This document shows, piece after piece, positions 17,081-26,451 of a DNA stretch of 58,487 bases. The notes under the pieces were generated by a model. It was not told where the DNA came from and made no database searches. It was given only the letters and a program-made list of their open reading frames with translations. Each line of letters begins with the position of its first letter. Positions within the stretch are counted from its first letter, which is position 1. The stretch lies in assembly GCA_946620235.1 (NCBI GenBank), contig CAMONC010000003.1:1-58487 (forward strand), written 5' to 3'. A program made the position numbers and the translations under genes. This stretch comes from an uncultured Lachnospiraceae bacterium (lineage in GTDB: Bacteria > Bacillota > Clostridia > Lachnospirales > Lachnospiraceae).

Positions 17081-18589
17081 ATGCGAAATAAACAAAAGCA
17101 GATAGGTATATTTACCGCAATTACGAAGGCCGTCATTCCGACGATCGCAGTAACAGTAGGTATAAGTATCCCTATCATTGCGAATGCGGCACCGGGTTCG
17201 GCGATCGAAACCGGTGTTTTTGTTGATGATATAGATATATCCGGATGCAGCCGGGATGAAGCGGCGAAGCTTGTCAGATCAAGAGTTGCGGCATGGGATG
17301 CATCCACTGTCACTATCACGGACGGAGCGGATTATTCATATACTTTTACCGGATCCGATATAGGATTCAAATGGGTGAATGAATCGGTCATAGATGAGGC
17401 GGCTTCTCTGGGGAAGTCCGGAGATATAGTATCCCGTTATATACAGTTGACGGATCTGGCCAGACAACCCAAAGTATATGAGCTTGAGTATTCCGTAGAC
17501 AACGCGTTACTTTCGGATATCATAGCAGGATGTGCCGCAGAATATGACAGAGAGGCCGTGAATGCTTCACTGACCAGAACAGACGGTTCATTTTCCATTA
17601 CCGAAGGTGTTGCGGGACGGGCTATAGATCAGGCGGCGGTGGTATCCGGGATTACCGACTATCTTACACATGAGTGGGACGGAAGCCCCTATACATATAA
17701 TATGGAGGTCGAGACGCTTGCTCCGCTCGGCAGCTACGAGGATCTCTCCAGAGTTACGGATGTACTCGGTACCTTTACCACGAGCTTTTCCACATCCGGA
17801 TCTTCCCGTTCGGCTAATATAACCAATGCCTGCGGCCTGATCAACGGAACCACGTTATATCCCGGAGAGGAGTTTTCCACACTGGATACGATAACTCCCT
17901 TCTCCGAGGCAAACGGATACTTCATGGCGGGATCTTATCTGAACGGTCAGGTAGTGGACAGCCTGGGAGGAGGAATCTGTCAGGTATCCACAACGCTGTA
18001 TAATGCTGTACTCCTGTCCGAACTGGAGGTGTCCGAGAGACATTGTCACTCCATGATCATAGGATATGTTAAGCCCAGTATGGATGCGGCTATAGCGGAA
18101 TCCTCCGGCAAGAATTTCCGGTTCGTGAACAACACGGATTATCCGATATACATAGACGGACATACGACAGCCGAGAAGCAGATCACATTTACGATATACG
18201 GAGTTGAAACCCGTCCTTCATCTCACAAGGTTACCTATGAGAGTGAGGTTCTGGAAACTACAGTACCCGAGAGTGATATGGTATATACCAGCGAGGCACA
18301 GGGCGCCGGATACAGTTCGGGCATACAGTCCGCACATATAGGCTACAAGGCCAGACTGTGGAAAAACACATATGAGAACGGAGAACTTGTCAGCCGTGAC
18401 GAAGTAAACTCCAGCAAATACAACATGTCTCCGAGAAGCATCACTATCGGTGTAGCTACGGATAATGCCGATATCTATAACATGCTCATGGAAGCCGCCG
18501 CATCCGGAAGTGCCGATACCGCAGCAGCAGCCGCCGCACAGGCAGCAGCAATGCTGAATCCTGCGCCTGCTCCTGCAGAGGGCGAGTGA
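17081..18589 (+). CDS. VanW family protein with peptidoglycan-binding and G5-like domains
   Basis: About 502 residues, exported or membrane-anchored. A hydrophobic N-terminal segment (VIPTIAVTVGISIPIIANA) is followed by a PG-binding-type region (VFVDDIDISGCSRDEAAKLV, about 46-65). The VanW domain lies in the second half, with GGGICQVSTTLYNAVLLSEL and RHCHSM. A G5-like strand region follows, with SAHIGYKARLWKNTYENGE. The tail is alanine/proline rich. VanW proteins occur in glycopeptide-resistance clusters and many Clostridia envelopes, and the biochemical role is unsettled. ATG 17081 is preferred because GGAG at 17071-17074 is 6 nt away; ATG 17078 is also possible. Confidence 0.88.
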   Translation: MRNKQKQIGIFTAITKAVIPTIAVTVGISIPIIANAAPGSAIETGVFVDDIDISGCSRDEAAKLVRSRVAAWDASTVTITDGADYSYTFTGSDIGFKWVNESVIDEAASLGKSGDIVSRYIQLTDLARQPKVYELEYSVDNALLSDIIAGCAAEYDREAVNASLTRTDGSFSITEGVAGRAIDQAAVVSGITDYLTHEWDGSPYTYNMEVETLAPLGSYEDLSRVTDVLGTFTTSFSTSGSSRSANITNACGLINGTTLYPGEEFSTLDTITPFSEANGYFMAGSYLNGQVVDSLGGGICQVSTTLYNAVLLSELEVSERHCHSMIIGYVKPSMDAAIAESSGKNFRFVNNTDYPIYIDGHTTAEKQITFTIYGVETRPSSHKVTYESEVLETTVPESDMVYTSEAQGAGYSSGIQSAHIGYKARLWKNTYENGELVSRDEVNSSKYNMSPRSITIGVATDNADIYNMLMEAAASGSADTAAAAAAQAAAMLNPAPAPAEGE

Positions 18590-18608
18590 GAACAGGCAAA
18601 AGCATAAG

Positions 18609-19238
18609 ATGAAAGCCGAAGGAATATCCGTAAATAGTGTTCCGGGTACAGTCCGAGCAAGAGACTGTACCTTTTTAAGTGGAAAACATATCGTCATGAC
18701 AGGATATGCGGGTGCTTCCGGAACGGTCAGAGAAGCACGCTCAAAGGCTGATGTACTTTCGGCCAGATTTTCTCCTTCATATATGGACAGGATATTACAC
18801 ATCCCGGTCATGAACGGAGAGAAAATGGAGATGGTCGACGGTATCATAAACAGATCCGGAGATTCGGGAGCGGAGGTTATATATGCTCTGAAAGCCGGCG
18901 ACGGAGGTATATATGCGGCATTGTGGAGGCTGGGAGAGAGCCTGAACACCGGATTTACGGTACGCCATAAGGATATACCGATATTACAGGAGACAATAGA
19001 GGTATGCAATCTGCTGGATATCAATCCGTATATGCTTGAGAGCGGTGATTGTATGCTGATGGTGACGGATGCCCCCTCAGAATTGACAGAGGAAATGAAC
19101 AGGGCCGGCATACCCGCTGCGGATATTGGGAACTTGACGACAGAACGCAAGCGTGCAATCATAAACGGAGAGAATGAACGATATCTCAACAGACCCGAAA
19201 CGGAGATCAACAGTAACAGGGGGTTACAGAATGGATAA
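18609..19238 (+). CDS. HypE/AIR-synthase-like protein lacking most of the N-terminal lobe
   Basis: 209 residues. From about residue 85, GDSGAEVIYALKAGDGGIYAA, FTVRHKDIPILQETIEVC and LLDINPYMLESGDCMLMVTD match the C-terminal lobe of the AIR-synthase/HypE family. In full enzymes of about 330 residues an N-terminal ATP-binding lobe precedes this; here only about 75 different residues do. The protein is therefore probably not a normal hydrogenase maturase, and no other hyp gene is present. It overlaps the Lrp gene by 8 nt and sits in an operon with an aminotransferase, so a role in amino-acid or cofactor metabolism is possible. Confidence 0.6.
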   Translation: MKAEGISVNSVPGTVRARDCTFLSGKHIVMTGYAGASGTVREARSKADVLSARFSPSYMDRILHIPVMNGEKMEMVDGIINRSGDSGAEVIYALKAGDGGIYAALWRLGESLNTGFTVRHKDIPILQETIEVCNLLDINPYMLESGDCMLMVTDAPSELTEEMNRAGIPAADIGNLTTERKRAIINGENERYLNRPETEINSNRGLQNG

Positions 19239-19722
19239 CATACGTGAAGACATACTGACAACGATCGAAAAAAACAGTCGAATAGACATAAATGAGCTCG
19301 CCATACGCCTGGGTGTGGAGGAGACAGAAGTAGCCAATGCACTGGCGGCGATGGAAAGCGAGGGTATCATATGCGGATACCACACCATGATAGACTGGGA
19401 TAAGACGTCTATCGAGAAGGTGTCGGCCCTGATAGAGGTAAGAGTAACACCCCAGAGAGAGGAGGGTTTTGACCGCATAGCTGAGAGGATATACAACTAT
19501 CCCGAGGTGACCAGCGTATATCTGATCTCAGGTGGCTATGACCTTCTGGTTTCCATTGAAGGCAAGTCTCTTAAAGAGGTATCCCAGTTTGTTTCGGAAA
19601 AGCTTTCTACCCTGGATACCGTAATATCAACGGCTACACATTTCATATTAAAGAGATATAAGGACCACGGAACCATTATGAACACCAGAACCGAGGATGG
19701 CAGAGAGAAGGTGTCGCCTTGA
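19231..19722 (+). CDS. Lrp/AsnC family transcriptional regulator
   Basis: 163 residues. An N-terminal winged helix (ILTTIEKNSRIDINELAIRLG, then VANALAAMESEGIICGYHTMID) is followed by a RAM/AsnC ligand domain (about 65-145, with ALIEVRVTPQREEGFDRIAE and TSVYLISGGYDLLVSIEG). These regulators sense amino acids. ATG 19231 is chosen because CAGGGGG precedes it and the DNA-binding domain starts there; an upstream in-frame ATG at 19174 would add non-family residues. The stop overlaps the start of the aminotransferase, a common pairing in which the regulator controls its own operon. Confidence 0.92.
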   Translation: MDNIREDILTTIEKNSRIDINELAIRLGVEETEVANALAAMESEGIICGYHTMIDWDKTSIEKVSALIEVRVTPQREEGFDRIAERIYNYPEVTSVYLISGGYDLLVSIEGKSLKEVSQFVSEKLSTLDTVISTATHFILKRYKDHGTIMNTRTEDGREKVSP

Positions 19723-20882
19723 GGAATCAGCTGTCCGATACTATCGTAAATATCAAACCTTCGGGTATCCGTAAGTTTTTTGACATAGTTGCGGAGATGA
19801 ACGACCCCGAGGTCATTTCTCTCGGAGTGGGCGAGCCTGATTTTGATACGCCCTGGCATATAAGGGATGAGGGAATCTATTCTCTGGAAAAGGGAAAAAC
19901 TTTCTATACATCCAATTCCGGACTCATGGAGCTCAGAACGGAAATATGCAATTATCTGAGCCGCAGGTTCAATGTGCAATATGATCCCAGAAAACAGACC
20001 CTGATCACGGTCGGCGGTTCCGAAGCCATTGATATAGGGTTGCGTGCGTTGATCAATCCCGGAGATGAGGTCATCATACCCCAGCCATGCTATGTATCGT
20101 ATGAGCCCTGTGCAATTCTCACAGGTGCGAAGCCGGTCATAGTTAATCTGAAGGCCGAAAATGAATTCCGGCTGACTGCCGAAGAGCTGGAGGAAGCGAT
20201 AACACCGAAGACCAAGATTGTGATCCTGCCTTTTCCCAACAATCCGACGGGTGCGATCATGGAGAGGTCGGATCTGGAAGCCGTCGCCCGCGTGATCATA
20301 GAGCATGACCTGATGGTCATGTCGGATGAGATATATGCGGAACTCACTTATAAGGATAAGCATGTTTCGATCGCGGAGATTCCCGGGATGCAGGAGAGAA
20401 CGCTTCTGATCAACGGCTTTTCCAAGGCTTATGCGATGACCGGATGGAGACTCGGATATGTCTGCGGTCCCGAAGATATCATCGCTCAGATGACCAAGAT
20501 CCATCAGTTCGCGATCATGTGTGCTCCTACTACGAGCCAGTATGCTGCCGTGGAGGCACTCAGGAACGGGGATGAAGATGTGGATGAGATGCGTCGGGCT
20601 TACGATCAGAGACGCCGGTACCTGGTGCATGAATTCAGGGATATAGGTATGGACTGCTTCGAGCCGTTCGGTGCTTTCTATGTTTTCCCATCCATACAGA
20701 GATTCGGTATGACTTCGGATGAGTTTGCAACGAGATTGCTCAAAGAACAGAAACTGGCGGTCGTACCCGGCACTGCCTTCGGCGATTGCGGAGAAGGTTT
20801 CTTACGTATATCATATGCTTACTCGATAGAGAGCCTGAAAAAGGCTATGGGAAGAATACGCGAGTTTGTTAAGACCATATAA
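19719..20882 (+). CDS. PLP-dependent aminotransferase, class I/II
   Basis: 387 residues, fold-type I aminotransferase of the AspC/PatA group, which exchanges amino groups between an amino acid and a 2-oxo acid. Motifs: GVGEPDFDTPWHI near the N-terminus, FPNNPTGAIM (cofactor-ring Asn), SDEIYAELTY (Asp for the pyridine nitrogen) and INGFSKAYAMTGWRLGY with the Schiff-base lysine near residue 233. The C-terminal RISYAYSIE holds the carboxylate-binding arginine. Initiation at TTG 19719 overlaps the upstream stop (TTGA) by 4 nt; no better ATG lies nearby. The amino acid used is probably linked to the preceding Lrp regulator. Confidence 0.94.
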   Translation: MRNQLSDTIVNIKPSGIRKFFDIVAEMNDPEVISLGVGEPDFDTPWHIRDEGIYSLEKGKTFYTSNSGLMELRTEICNYLSRRFNVQYDPRKQTLITVGGSEAIDIGLRALINPGDEVIIPQPCYVSYEPCAILTGAKPVIVNLKAENEFRLTAEELEEAITPKTKIVILPFPNNPTGAIMERSDLEAVARVIIEHDLMVMSDEIYAELTYKDKHVSIAEIPGMQERTLLINGFSKAYAMTGWRLGYVCGPEDIIAQMTKIHQFAIMCAPTTSQYAAVEALRNGDEDVDEMRRAYDQRRRYLVHEFRDIGMDCFEPFGAFYVFPSIQRFGMTSDEFATRLLKEQKLAVVPGTAFGDCGEGFLRISYAYSIESLKKAMGRIREFVKTI

Positions 20883-20902
20883 GAAGGACTGATAAACAGA
20901 AC

Positions 20903-22309
20903 ATGAAACAGTTAGGTCTTCAGGAATACATAACTACTGCAGATGAGATATCGGCACTCCTACAGGCGGCGAACGTCGGAAATGTTGCGGCCGAGAAGAT
21001 GACGCTTAAGGAGATGCTGCATTTCGAACTGCTGAAATTCGCGGTTTATCTGGCAGATGCCGACGGAGACATGGATGAGCGCGAGGTAAGTGTCATCCAG
21101 GAAACGCTGGGTATAGAGAGCACCATCGAGGAACTGACTCAGATGAGACGTAAGGAAGTGGTTGCCGGACGTTTCGGAGAGAAGATCCCTTCGGTACTCA
21201 AATATCCGGTACTGGCCGATGCAGCACATAAGATCAGCCCGGATCCGTACCGCGGACAGAAGGCCATGGTCTTCTATGATACATTTAAGCTGTTCGGTCA
21301 GACTATTCTGGCGGTACATAAAGAAGAGGCCGATGAACTGGAGGTATCCTGCTATACCGAATATATAGAGCGGATGGAGAAATTCATCAAAAGCTATGGC
21401 ATATGGTACGCAGGTGATCAGAAGATCTATCGTCCCATAGAACCGGCTATGGAGGAGACCGCCGAATCCAAAGAAGAGAAAGCGGCCAGGCTTGAGGAAT
21501 TGCTATCCGAATTTAACGGTCTTACCGGTCTGAGCGGCGTGAAGCATCAGGTTAATTCGCTGGTCAATCTCATGCGTGTGCAGAAGATGAGGCAGGAACA
21601 GGGGCTCAAATGCTCTGATGTCTCCAAGCACATGGTCTTCTCCGGCAATCCCGGTACAGGCAAGACTACAGTTGCCAGGATGCTGGCTGAGATATATAAG
21701 TATCTCGGAGTACTCTCCAAGGGACAGCTGGTGGAGGTCGACAGAGGCGGACTGGTCAAGGGATTCATCGGGCAGACCGCTACGCGTGTACAGGAAGTTG
21801 TGGATGAGGCGCTCGGCGGAATATTGTTCATCGACGAAGCATATACCCTGACAGTCGGAAAAGGAGAAGGCGATTTCGGCCAGGAAGCTGTCGATACATT
21901 GCTCAAATCCATGGAAGACCATCGTGACGAGCTTATAGTGATCGTGGCGGGTTATACCGATCTGATGGAGCAGTTCCTCAATTCCAATCCCGGGCTCAAG
22001 TCCAGATTTTCCAATTTCATATTCTTTGAGGATTATACGGCTGATGAGCTTATGGATATACTTCACAAGAACCTGGAGAAACAGGAGTATGTGCTCTCCA
22101 AGGCAGCTGAGAAGAAAGCCCGCAAGCTTATAGAGGAGCGAGTTGCGAACAAACCCGATAATTTTGCCAATGCAAGGGATATACGTAACTTCATGGAGCA
22201 TGCGATTTCAAATCATGCCTGCCGTGTGGTGAATCTGGAGAACGTCGATTCCGATAAAGGTATCCTGTCTACGTTGGAAGTCGAAGATCTTCAGCCGTTT
22301 GAAGACTGA
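20903..22309 (+). CDS. CbxX/CfqX-type AAA ATPase with N-terminal TerB-like domain
   Basis: 468 residues. The first 150 residues contain FAVYLADADGDMDEREVSV, a TerB-like helical motif with an acidic metal-binding-type loop. A CbxX/EccA-type AAA module follows: Walker A GNPGTGKTTVAR (about 248-259), Walker B GILFIDEAYTL, sensor region IVIVAGYTDLMEQFLNSNPG and arginine finger SRFSNFIFF. Relatives remodel RuBisCO or serve type VII secretion, but neither system is present here. It lies 20 nt downstream of the aminotransferase and directly abuts the next gene. The substrate is unknown. Confidence 0.86.
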   Translation: MKQLGLQEYITTADEISALLQAANVGNVAAEKMTLKEMLHFELLKFAVYLADADGDMDEREVSVIQETLGIESTIEELTQMRRKEVVAGRFGEKIPSVLKYPVLADAAHKISPDPYRGQKAMVFYDTFKLFGQTILAVHKEEADELEVSCYTEYIERMEKFIKSYGIWYAGDQKIYRPIEPAMEETAESKEEKAARLEELLSEFNGLTGLSGVKHQVNSLVNLMRVQKMRQEQGLKCSDVSKHMVFSGNPGTGKTTVARMLAEIYKYLGVLSKGQLVEVDRGGLVKGFIGQTATRVQEVVDEALGGILFIDEAYTLTVGKGEGDFGQEAVDTLLKSMEDHRDELIVIVAGYTDLMEQFLNSNPGLKSRFSNFIFFEDYTADELMDILHKNLEKQEYVLSKAAEKKARKLIEERVANKPDNFANARDIRNFMEHAISNHACRVVNLENVDSDKGILSTLEVEDLQPFED

Positions 22310-22615
22310 ATGGAAATAAAATACAGTGATGAATTGATAGAGTATATGCGAAGCCGTCGCAAAGAGTGTATCCTGGTTGATATCGCATCAACCAATACCT
22401 GCGATCTGGATGTGACGGAGATGTATCTGAGGTTCATATCAGACAAGCATGCTGACAGGCTTCTTGGTTCCGGCAAGGGATATAAGGTGCACGAAGCTCC
22501 CTTCGGACGGCTGGTGATCCCGCCGTATAATCTGAATATATCCGACTCGGTTTCGGTGTATCTGAAGAAAGTGTTGTTCTTCAACGTAATAAAACAGGAT
22601 GGACTGACCCTCTGA
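22310..22615 (+). CDS. Small protein, possible cysteine-poor IscA/HesB-like fold
   Basis: 101 residues, starting at ATG directly after the TGA of the AAA gene, so co-translation is likely. The order of elements recalls HesB/IscA-like or CC/Se-motif proteins: MEIKYSDELIEYMRSRRKE, then ILVDIAS, then GRLVIPPYNLNISDSVSVYL and a closing NVIKQDGL. The conserved cysteines of iron-sulfur carriers are absent, so no cluster role is claimed. The stop codon lies inside the terminator stem. Confidence 0.6.
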   Translation: MEIKYSDELIEYMRSRRKECILVDIASTNTCDLDVTEMYLRFISDKHADRLLGSGKGYKVHEAPFGRLVIPPYNLNISDSVSVYLKKVLFFNVIKQDGLTL

Positions 22616-22640
22616 AAAATTTTTTTCGGAGGGTTAATTT
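22607..22640 (+). terminator. Terminator of the VanW-to-small-protein operon
   Basis: ACCCTCTGAAAAA (22607-22619) pairs with TTTTTCGGAGGGT (22622-22634) with one wobble; the innermost pairs must open to form the loop. A T-rich AATTTTAT follows. Confidence 0.75.
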
Positions 22641-22661
22641 TATATCTTAAGGTGCCGATAT
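22635..22661 (+). promoter_or_regulatory. Candidate sigma-28 promoter for the coiled-coil gene
   Basis: TAAT (22635-22638), exactly 15 nt, then GCCGATAT (22654-22661), seven of eight bases of the recalled sigma-28 -10 consensus. It begins one base after the upstream terminator stem and is 64 nt from the gene start. Confidence 0.55.
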
Positions 22662-22724
22662 AAAAATTGAGATATCTTCTCCGCCCGGAACGGATTCCGG
22701 TACGCAAAGCCATGGAGGCGACTT

Positions 22725-23792
22725 ATGAACGGCATATCAGGTCCTGTTAACAATCCATATCCCATGATGAACGTAAGCGAAAAGACGTATGGTACAGTCG
22801 TGCGTTCGGAGGCTTCGCGGCTTAAACGAGTGGCGAACGGCTCTGATCCCGATTCGGTGCAGCAAAACCGCACATACGGTGCTTCGTCCATAATCAGCAG
22901 TGCGCAGGCTTTTGCAAGCACGGTCAGAGAATCCCGTATAAAAAGTAAAGAAACAAGCAACGAAGTTAAAAAACTGCAATATAACTTCAAGGATATATCC
23001 TCACAGATAATGAGAAGCAAGAATTCTCTCAGCGCCAAGCAGGCCGCAAGCAAAGCCCGAAGAGAGGTGCTCAGACTCAGAAGAGCAAAGGCCGGCGGAC
23101 AATATGATGAGGAAGAAGTCAATGCTGCATTGGAGCACGCCAAATCCATGGAGCGTGTAGCCAAAAAGAAAGCTGCTCATCTCCAGCAGGAAGAGCTGAT
23201 CCATATAACGGATAAAGAAGGAAATACCAAGACTGCGGAGGAACTCAAGGAACATCCCGAGAAACTCGGTGATGAGGAAGAGGATGTATTGGATGAACTG
23301 ACTGCGACGGATCAGGTAAAACCGCAGGACAAAGCACCTGAGGATCTGTCCGGCGAATTGTCGGAGGATATGTCGGAGAATATCGAAGAGATCACCGCTC
23401 AGCTGACCGAATGGATGTCCGGACAGATGGATGATCTGATGCAGGAAATGTCGGATCTGATGAGTGAGCAGATGGATGACATGCTTGAAAATATGGAAAT
23501 GCTCACGGAGATGAGCGCGGTCCCGAAGGAAATGTCCGAAGCGGACTATAAAAAGCTGGTGACCAAACATCGTACCGAAGAGATGAAGGAGATGGCCGAA
23601 GCCGACAGGGAGTATCTGAAATTTATATTTGAGAAATACCAGAAGATGAAGGACGGCGGATCCGGAGTATCCGGGGTGTCTGCGGGAGCATTTACCCCGG
23701 CGGCAGCCGCTTCGGCCGGTATGGAACCTTTCGCGACCGGAATGGCTGCGGATCTTTCAGCATCGGGCGGCGGATTCGATGTCAGTGTCTGA
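22725..23792 (+). CDS. Unknown coiled-coil protein, probable motility-regulon member
   Basis: 355 residues, not recognised. No signal peptide or membrane helix. Residues 60-165 are basic and helical (ETSNEVKKLQYNFKDISSQI; KQAASKARREVLRLRRAKA), typical of coiled coil. Residues 195-270 are acidic and methionine-rich, with repeats of the type MDDLMQEMSDLMSEQMDDML. The tail is Gly/Ala/Ser rich. The start follows TGGAGGCGACTT. A good sigma-28-like promoter upstream suggests co-regulation with flagellin, but there are no flagellar genes beside it. Confidence 0.7.
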   Translation: MNGISGPVNNPYPMMNVSEKTYGTVVRSEASRLKRVANGSDPDSVQQNRTYGASSIISSAQAFASTVRESRIKSKETSNEVKKLQYNFKDISSQIMRSKNSLSAKQAASKARREVLRLRRAKAGGQYDEEEVNAALEHAKSMERVAKKKAAHLQQEELIHITDKEGNTKTAEELKEHPEKLGDEEEDVLDELTATDQVKPQDKAPEDLSGELSEDMSENIEEITAQLTEWMSGQMDDLMQEMSDLMSEQMDDMLENMEMLTEMSAVPKEMSEADYKKLVTKHRTEEMKEMAEADREYLKFIFEKYQKMKDGGSGVSGVSAGAFTPAAAASAGMEPFATGMAADLSASGGGFDVSV

Positions 23793-23870
23793 CACCGGAT
23801 GATCGGACCGGGTGATCAGTTTTTTGTGGCACGAAAAGATGTATTATTGTAATATCTATTTATGAGTATC

Positions 23871-23896
23871 AGGCTATCCTTGTGATAGCCTTTTTA
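23871..23896 (+). terminator. Terminator after the coiled-coil gene
   Basis: AGGCTATC (23871-23878) pairs perfectly with GATAGCCT (23884-23891), loop CTTGT, T-tract 23891-23895. A weaker TGATC/GATCA hairpin with six Ts lies earlier, near 23800-23825. Confidence 0.8.
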
Positions 23897-23944
23897 TTGT
23901 AAAGCTACCGGCAGGTCACTGTCATGCAATAAAGGAGAATATCC

Positions 23945-24616
23945 ATGGACATAGATAAGATATTGTCGATATGCGACCATACGCTTCTTAAGCAGGAGGC
24001 TGCGTGGGAGGACATCAGACAGATACTGGATGATGCTATGGAGTACCATACGGCATCCGTATGTATACCCCCGTGTTATGTACGTCCGGCAAAGGAATAC
24101 ATGACGAAAGCCGCTTCGGAGTCATCTGAAAACCCGGTAAAGATATGCACCGTGATCGGTTTTCCCAACGGAAACATGACGACTGCCACCAAGGTGTTTG
24201 AGACTAGGGATGCGATCGCAGACGGAGCGGATGAGATAGACATGGTCATAAACATCGGACGATTAAAGGGCGGAGATGACGATTATGTGCTGGACGAGAT
24301 CCGTCAGGTAAAGGCTGCCTGCGGTGATCACATACTGAAGGTGATCATAGAGACCTGTTTGCTCACCCGTGAAGAGAAGATACTGATGTGCGGGATAGTG
24401 ACCGAATCAGGTGCCGATTATATCAAGACTTCGACGGGATTCTCCACCGGAGGAGCAACTTTTGACGATGTGAAACTGATGGCAGAGCACATCGGTCCTC
24501 ATGTGAAGATCAAGGCAGCAGGCGGGATATCCACGCTTGAAGATGCAGAGGAATTCATGAGACTCGGTGCGAGCCGTCTGGGCACGAGCAGGATAGTTAA
24601 GCTGGTGAAGGGATGA
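23945..24616 (+). CDS. deoC: Deoxyribose-phosphate aldolase
   Basis: 223 residues, normal length. It splits 2-deoxyribose 5-phosphate into glyceraldehyde 3-phosphate and acetaldehyde in deoxynucleoside salvage. Family motifs are [46 protein letters not shown] and the Schiff-base region [15 protein letters not shown] with catalytic lysine, then [11 protein letters not shown]. The ribosome site is AAAGGAGAA. It overlaps the MutS-like gene by 4 nt (ATGA). No other deo gene is nearby. Confidence 0.96.
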   Translation: MDIDKILSICDHTLLKQEAAWEDIRQILDDAMEYHTASVCIPPCYVRPAKEYMTKAASESSENPVKICTVIGFPNGNMTTATKVFETRDAIADGADEIDMVINIGRLKGGDDDYVLDEIRQVKAACGDHILKVIIETCLLTREEKILMCGIVTESGADYIKTSTGFSTGGATFDDVKLMAEHIGPHVKIKAAGGISTLEDAEEFMRLGASRLGTSRIVKLVKG

Positions 24617-26448
24617 GCGATAAGAAGATCAGTCTGATATTCCCGTATCAGGAGAAACCCGGTGATCTGAGCAATACAAGAGCGGGAGAACCTGCTTACC
24701 GTTCTCTCGGACATGATACGATCCATAATCTGGGACTTGATACGATCATAAATGAATTGACTCCCATAGAGGCAGAAAGGGTCTACTGTCTGCGTGTATT
24801 GTCCAATCTGACAGATGACCCGCGTGTTGCCGTATACAGAGCGGATGTATTTGAGGATATTCTTAATTCTCCGGAGTTGCGCGAGAATATGATCAGGATC
24901 CTGGATAAGATCAATTTCCTGAGAGATTACGGAGGATTCAAAAGGGATCACGATGACAGTGTGTCGGCTTCGGCATGGGAAATGATGCACAGGCTGGAGG
25001 ATATCAGGGATTATATAGCCTGCGTCGAGGCCATACACGACTGCCTGGCGGATGCTCAGGTTAAGTCGGAGGGGCTGAATGCTCTGAAGGAACACGTGGA
25101 CGCGATCTACACGGATAATGCATTTGCGGAGCTTAAGGAGGATATATCAAAGCTTAAGGCTTCAACAACCGACTTAAAGAGTGTGACTCTCGGAGTGAAC
25201 TTAAATGACCGGTTCGAGGCTGAGAGCATAGGCGTGGTTTCCATCAATAACAAGAGATTTACCAAGTCTAATCTGATCGGCGGTTTTAACGATGCCATTA
25301 CGGCCTCCAAGGGAGGCGTAAAAGAAGGGAATGACTGGGATGAGAATTACAGGTATCAGCCATTCAACGCTACACGGGCCGATATGATCGCGACTGTTGA
25401 CCGTCTGGGACGGATGAAAGCTGCTACATCGGGTATGCCGGGAATGCTGACGGTGGCTTCGATCCCCATGGCAGACAGTACGACCGATGTTACGAGATAT
25501 ATGGACCGCGTGGTCAATCATATGTTGTATCTGACGGTCCGCAAGCTGAAAAGTGTCCTGGGTAAATATGTCAGTATCACGATCACCGATATTACCGACC
25601 TGATCCCGGAGTTCATGTATTATATACGCTGGGCTGAGTATGTTGAGCGCATGCGGGATGCGGGGTATCTGTTCCGTAAAGCCTGTGCCCTGCGTAATCC
25701 GAAGCTGAAAGATGTAACGCAGAATGAACAGAAAGATGCTGATCCGCTCGAATCCGGTAAGGACCGGGTATATACGGAAGCACACGGAGTATATAACCCT
25801 CTGCTTGCGTTGGCGCATTTACAGGATAAATTGGATATTGTCCGTAATGATCTGATCTTTGATGAGGAGCATTGCACATATATACTGACGGGAGCCAACA
25901 GAGGCGGCAAGACCACGATAACCGTGGCTGTCGGACTTTTGTTTGTTTTTGCCCAGGGAGGAATATACGTGCCGGGAACCACATTTAAGTATGTGCCGGT
26001 GGACTGCATATTTACGCATTTTCCTGCTGATGAGGATCAGACTATGGATCTCGGACGTCTGGGTGAGGAATGTAAACGCTTCAGGGAAATCTATGGTGAT
26101 GCGACAGGGAACAGCCTGTTGCTCCTGAACGAGACTTTCTCTACAACTTCGTTTGAAGAGGGCTACTTTATAGCCCGCGATGCAGTGAAGGCGGTCCTGT
26201 CCAAGGGTAACCGGACAATATACAATACGCATATGCATAAACTTGCCCGTGATCTGGAGGAGATCAATGCGGAAACCGAAGGCTGTGGCATGCCGGGGGT
26301 GAAAGCAAAGGCACAGTCTCTGATAGTACGGTCGGACGGTGGCAACAGATCGTTCAAGATAGCTGTTGCACCGCCTGAGGGAACGTCTTATGCTGAAGAT
26401 ATAGCTCGTAAATACGGGGTTACTTACGAGATGTTAACGGAGGAATGA
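24613..26448 (+). CDS. MutS-family ATPase (MutS-like, without mismatch-recognition domain)
   Basis: 611 residues. The C-terminal ABC-type ATPase has Walker [11 protein letters not shown] (about 423-432), a Q-loop region near [10 protein letters not shown] and Walker B region [13 protein letters not shown], then the YNTHMHKLA switch histidine, as in MutS proteins. The first 400 residues are helical clamp/lever-like, and the MutS domain-I Phe-x-Glu mismatch reader is not visible. It is therefore a MutS-related protein of unknown target, perhaps acting on DNA structures or not in mismatch repair. It is sandwiched between deoC (4-nt overlap) and the LacI regulator (3-nt gap). Confidence 0.85.
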   Translation: MSDKKISLIFPYQEKPGDLSNTRAGEPAYRSLGHDTIHNLGLDTIINELTPIEAERVYCLRVLSNLTDDPRVAVYRADVFEDILNSPELRENMIRILDKINFLRDYGGFKRDHDDSVSASAWEMMHRLEDIRDYIACVEAIHDCLADAQVKSEGLNALKEHVDAIYTDNAFAELKEDISKLKASTTDLKSVTLGVNLNDRFEAESIGVVSINNKRFTKSNLIGGFNDAITASKGGVKEGNDWDENYRYQPFNATRADMIATVDRLGRMKAATSGMPGMLTVASIPMADSTTDVTRYMDRVVNHMLYLTVRKLKSVLGKYVSITITDITDLIPEFMYYIRWAEYVERMRDAGYLFRKACALRNPKLKDVTQNEQKDADPLESGKDRVYTEAHGVYNPLLALAHLQDKLDIVRNDLIFDEEHCTYILTGANRGGKTTITVAVGLLFVFAQGGIYVPGTTFKYVPVDCIFTHFPADEDQTMDLGRLGEECKRFREIYGDATGNSLLLLNETFSTTSFEEGYFIARDAVKAVLSKGNRTIYNTHMHKLARDLEEINAETEGCGMPGVKAKAQSLIVRSDGGNRSFKIAVAPPEGTSYAEDIARKYGVTYEMLTEE

Positions 26449-26451
26449 TCC

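Noticed and set aside
19174-19230. Longer N-terminus for the Lrp regulator from ATG 19174
   Set aside because: It would overlap the HypE-like gene by 65 nt and add residues not seen before the DNA-binding domain. ATG 19231 has a G-rich ribosome site.
23800-23825. Separate terminator directly after the coiled-coil gene
   Set aside because: Only a 5-bp TGATC/GATCA stem precedes the Ts. The hairpin at 23871-23896 is much better, so the first is mentioned but not called.
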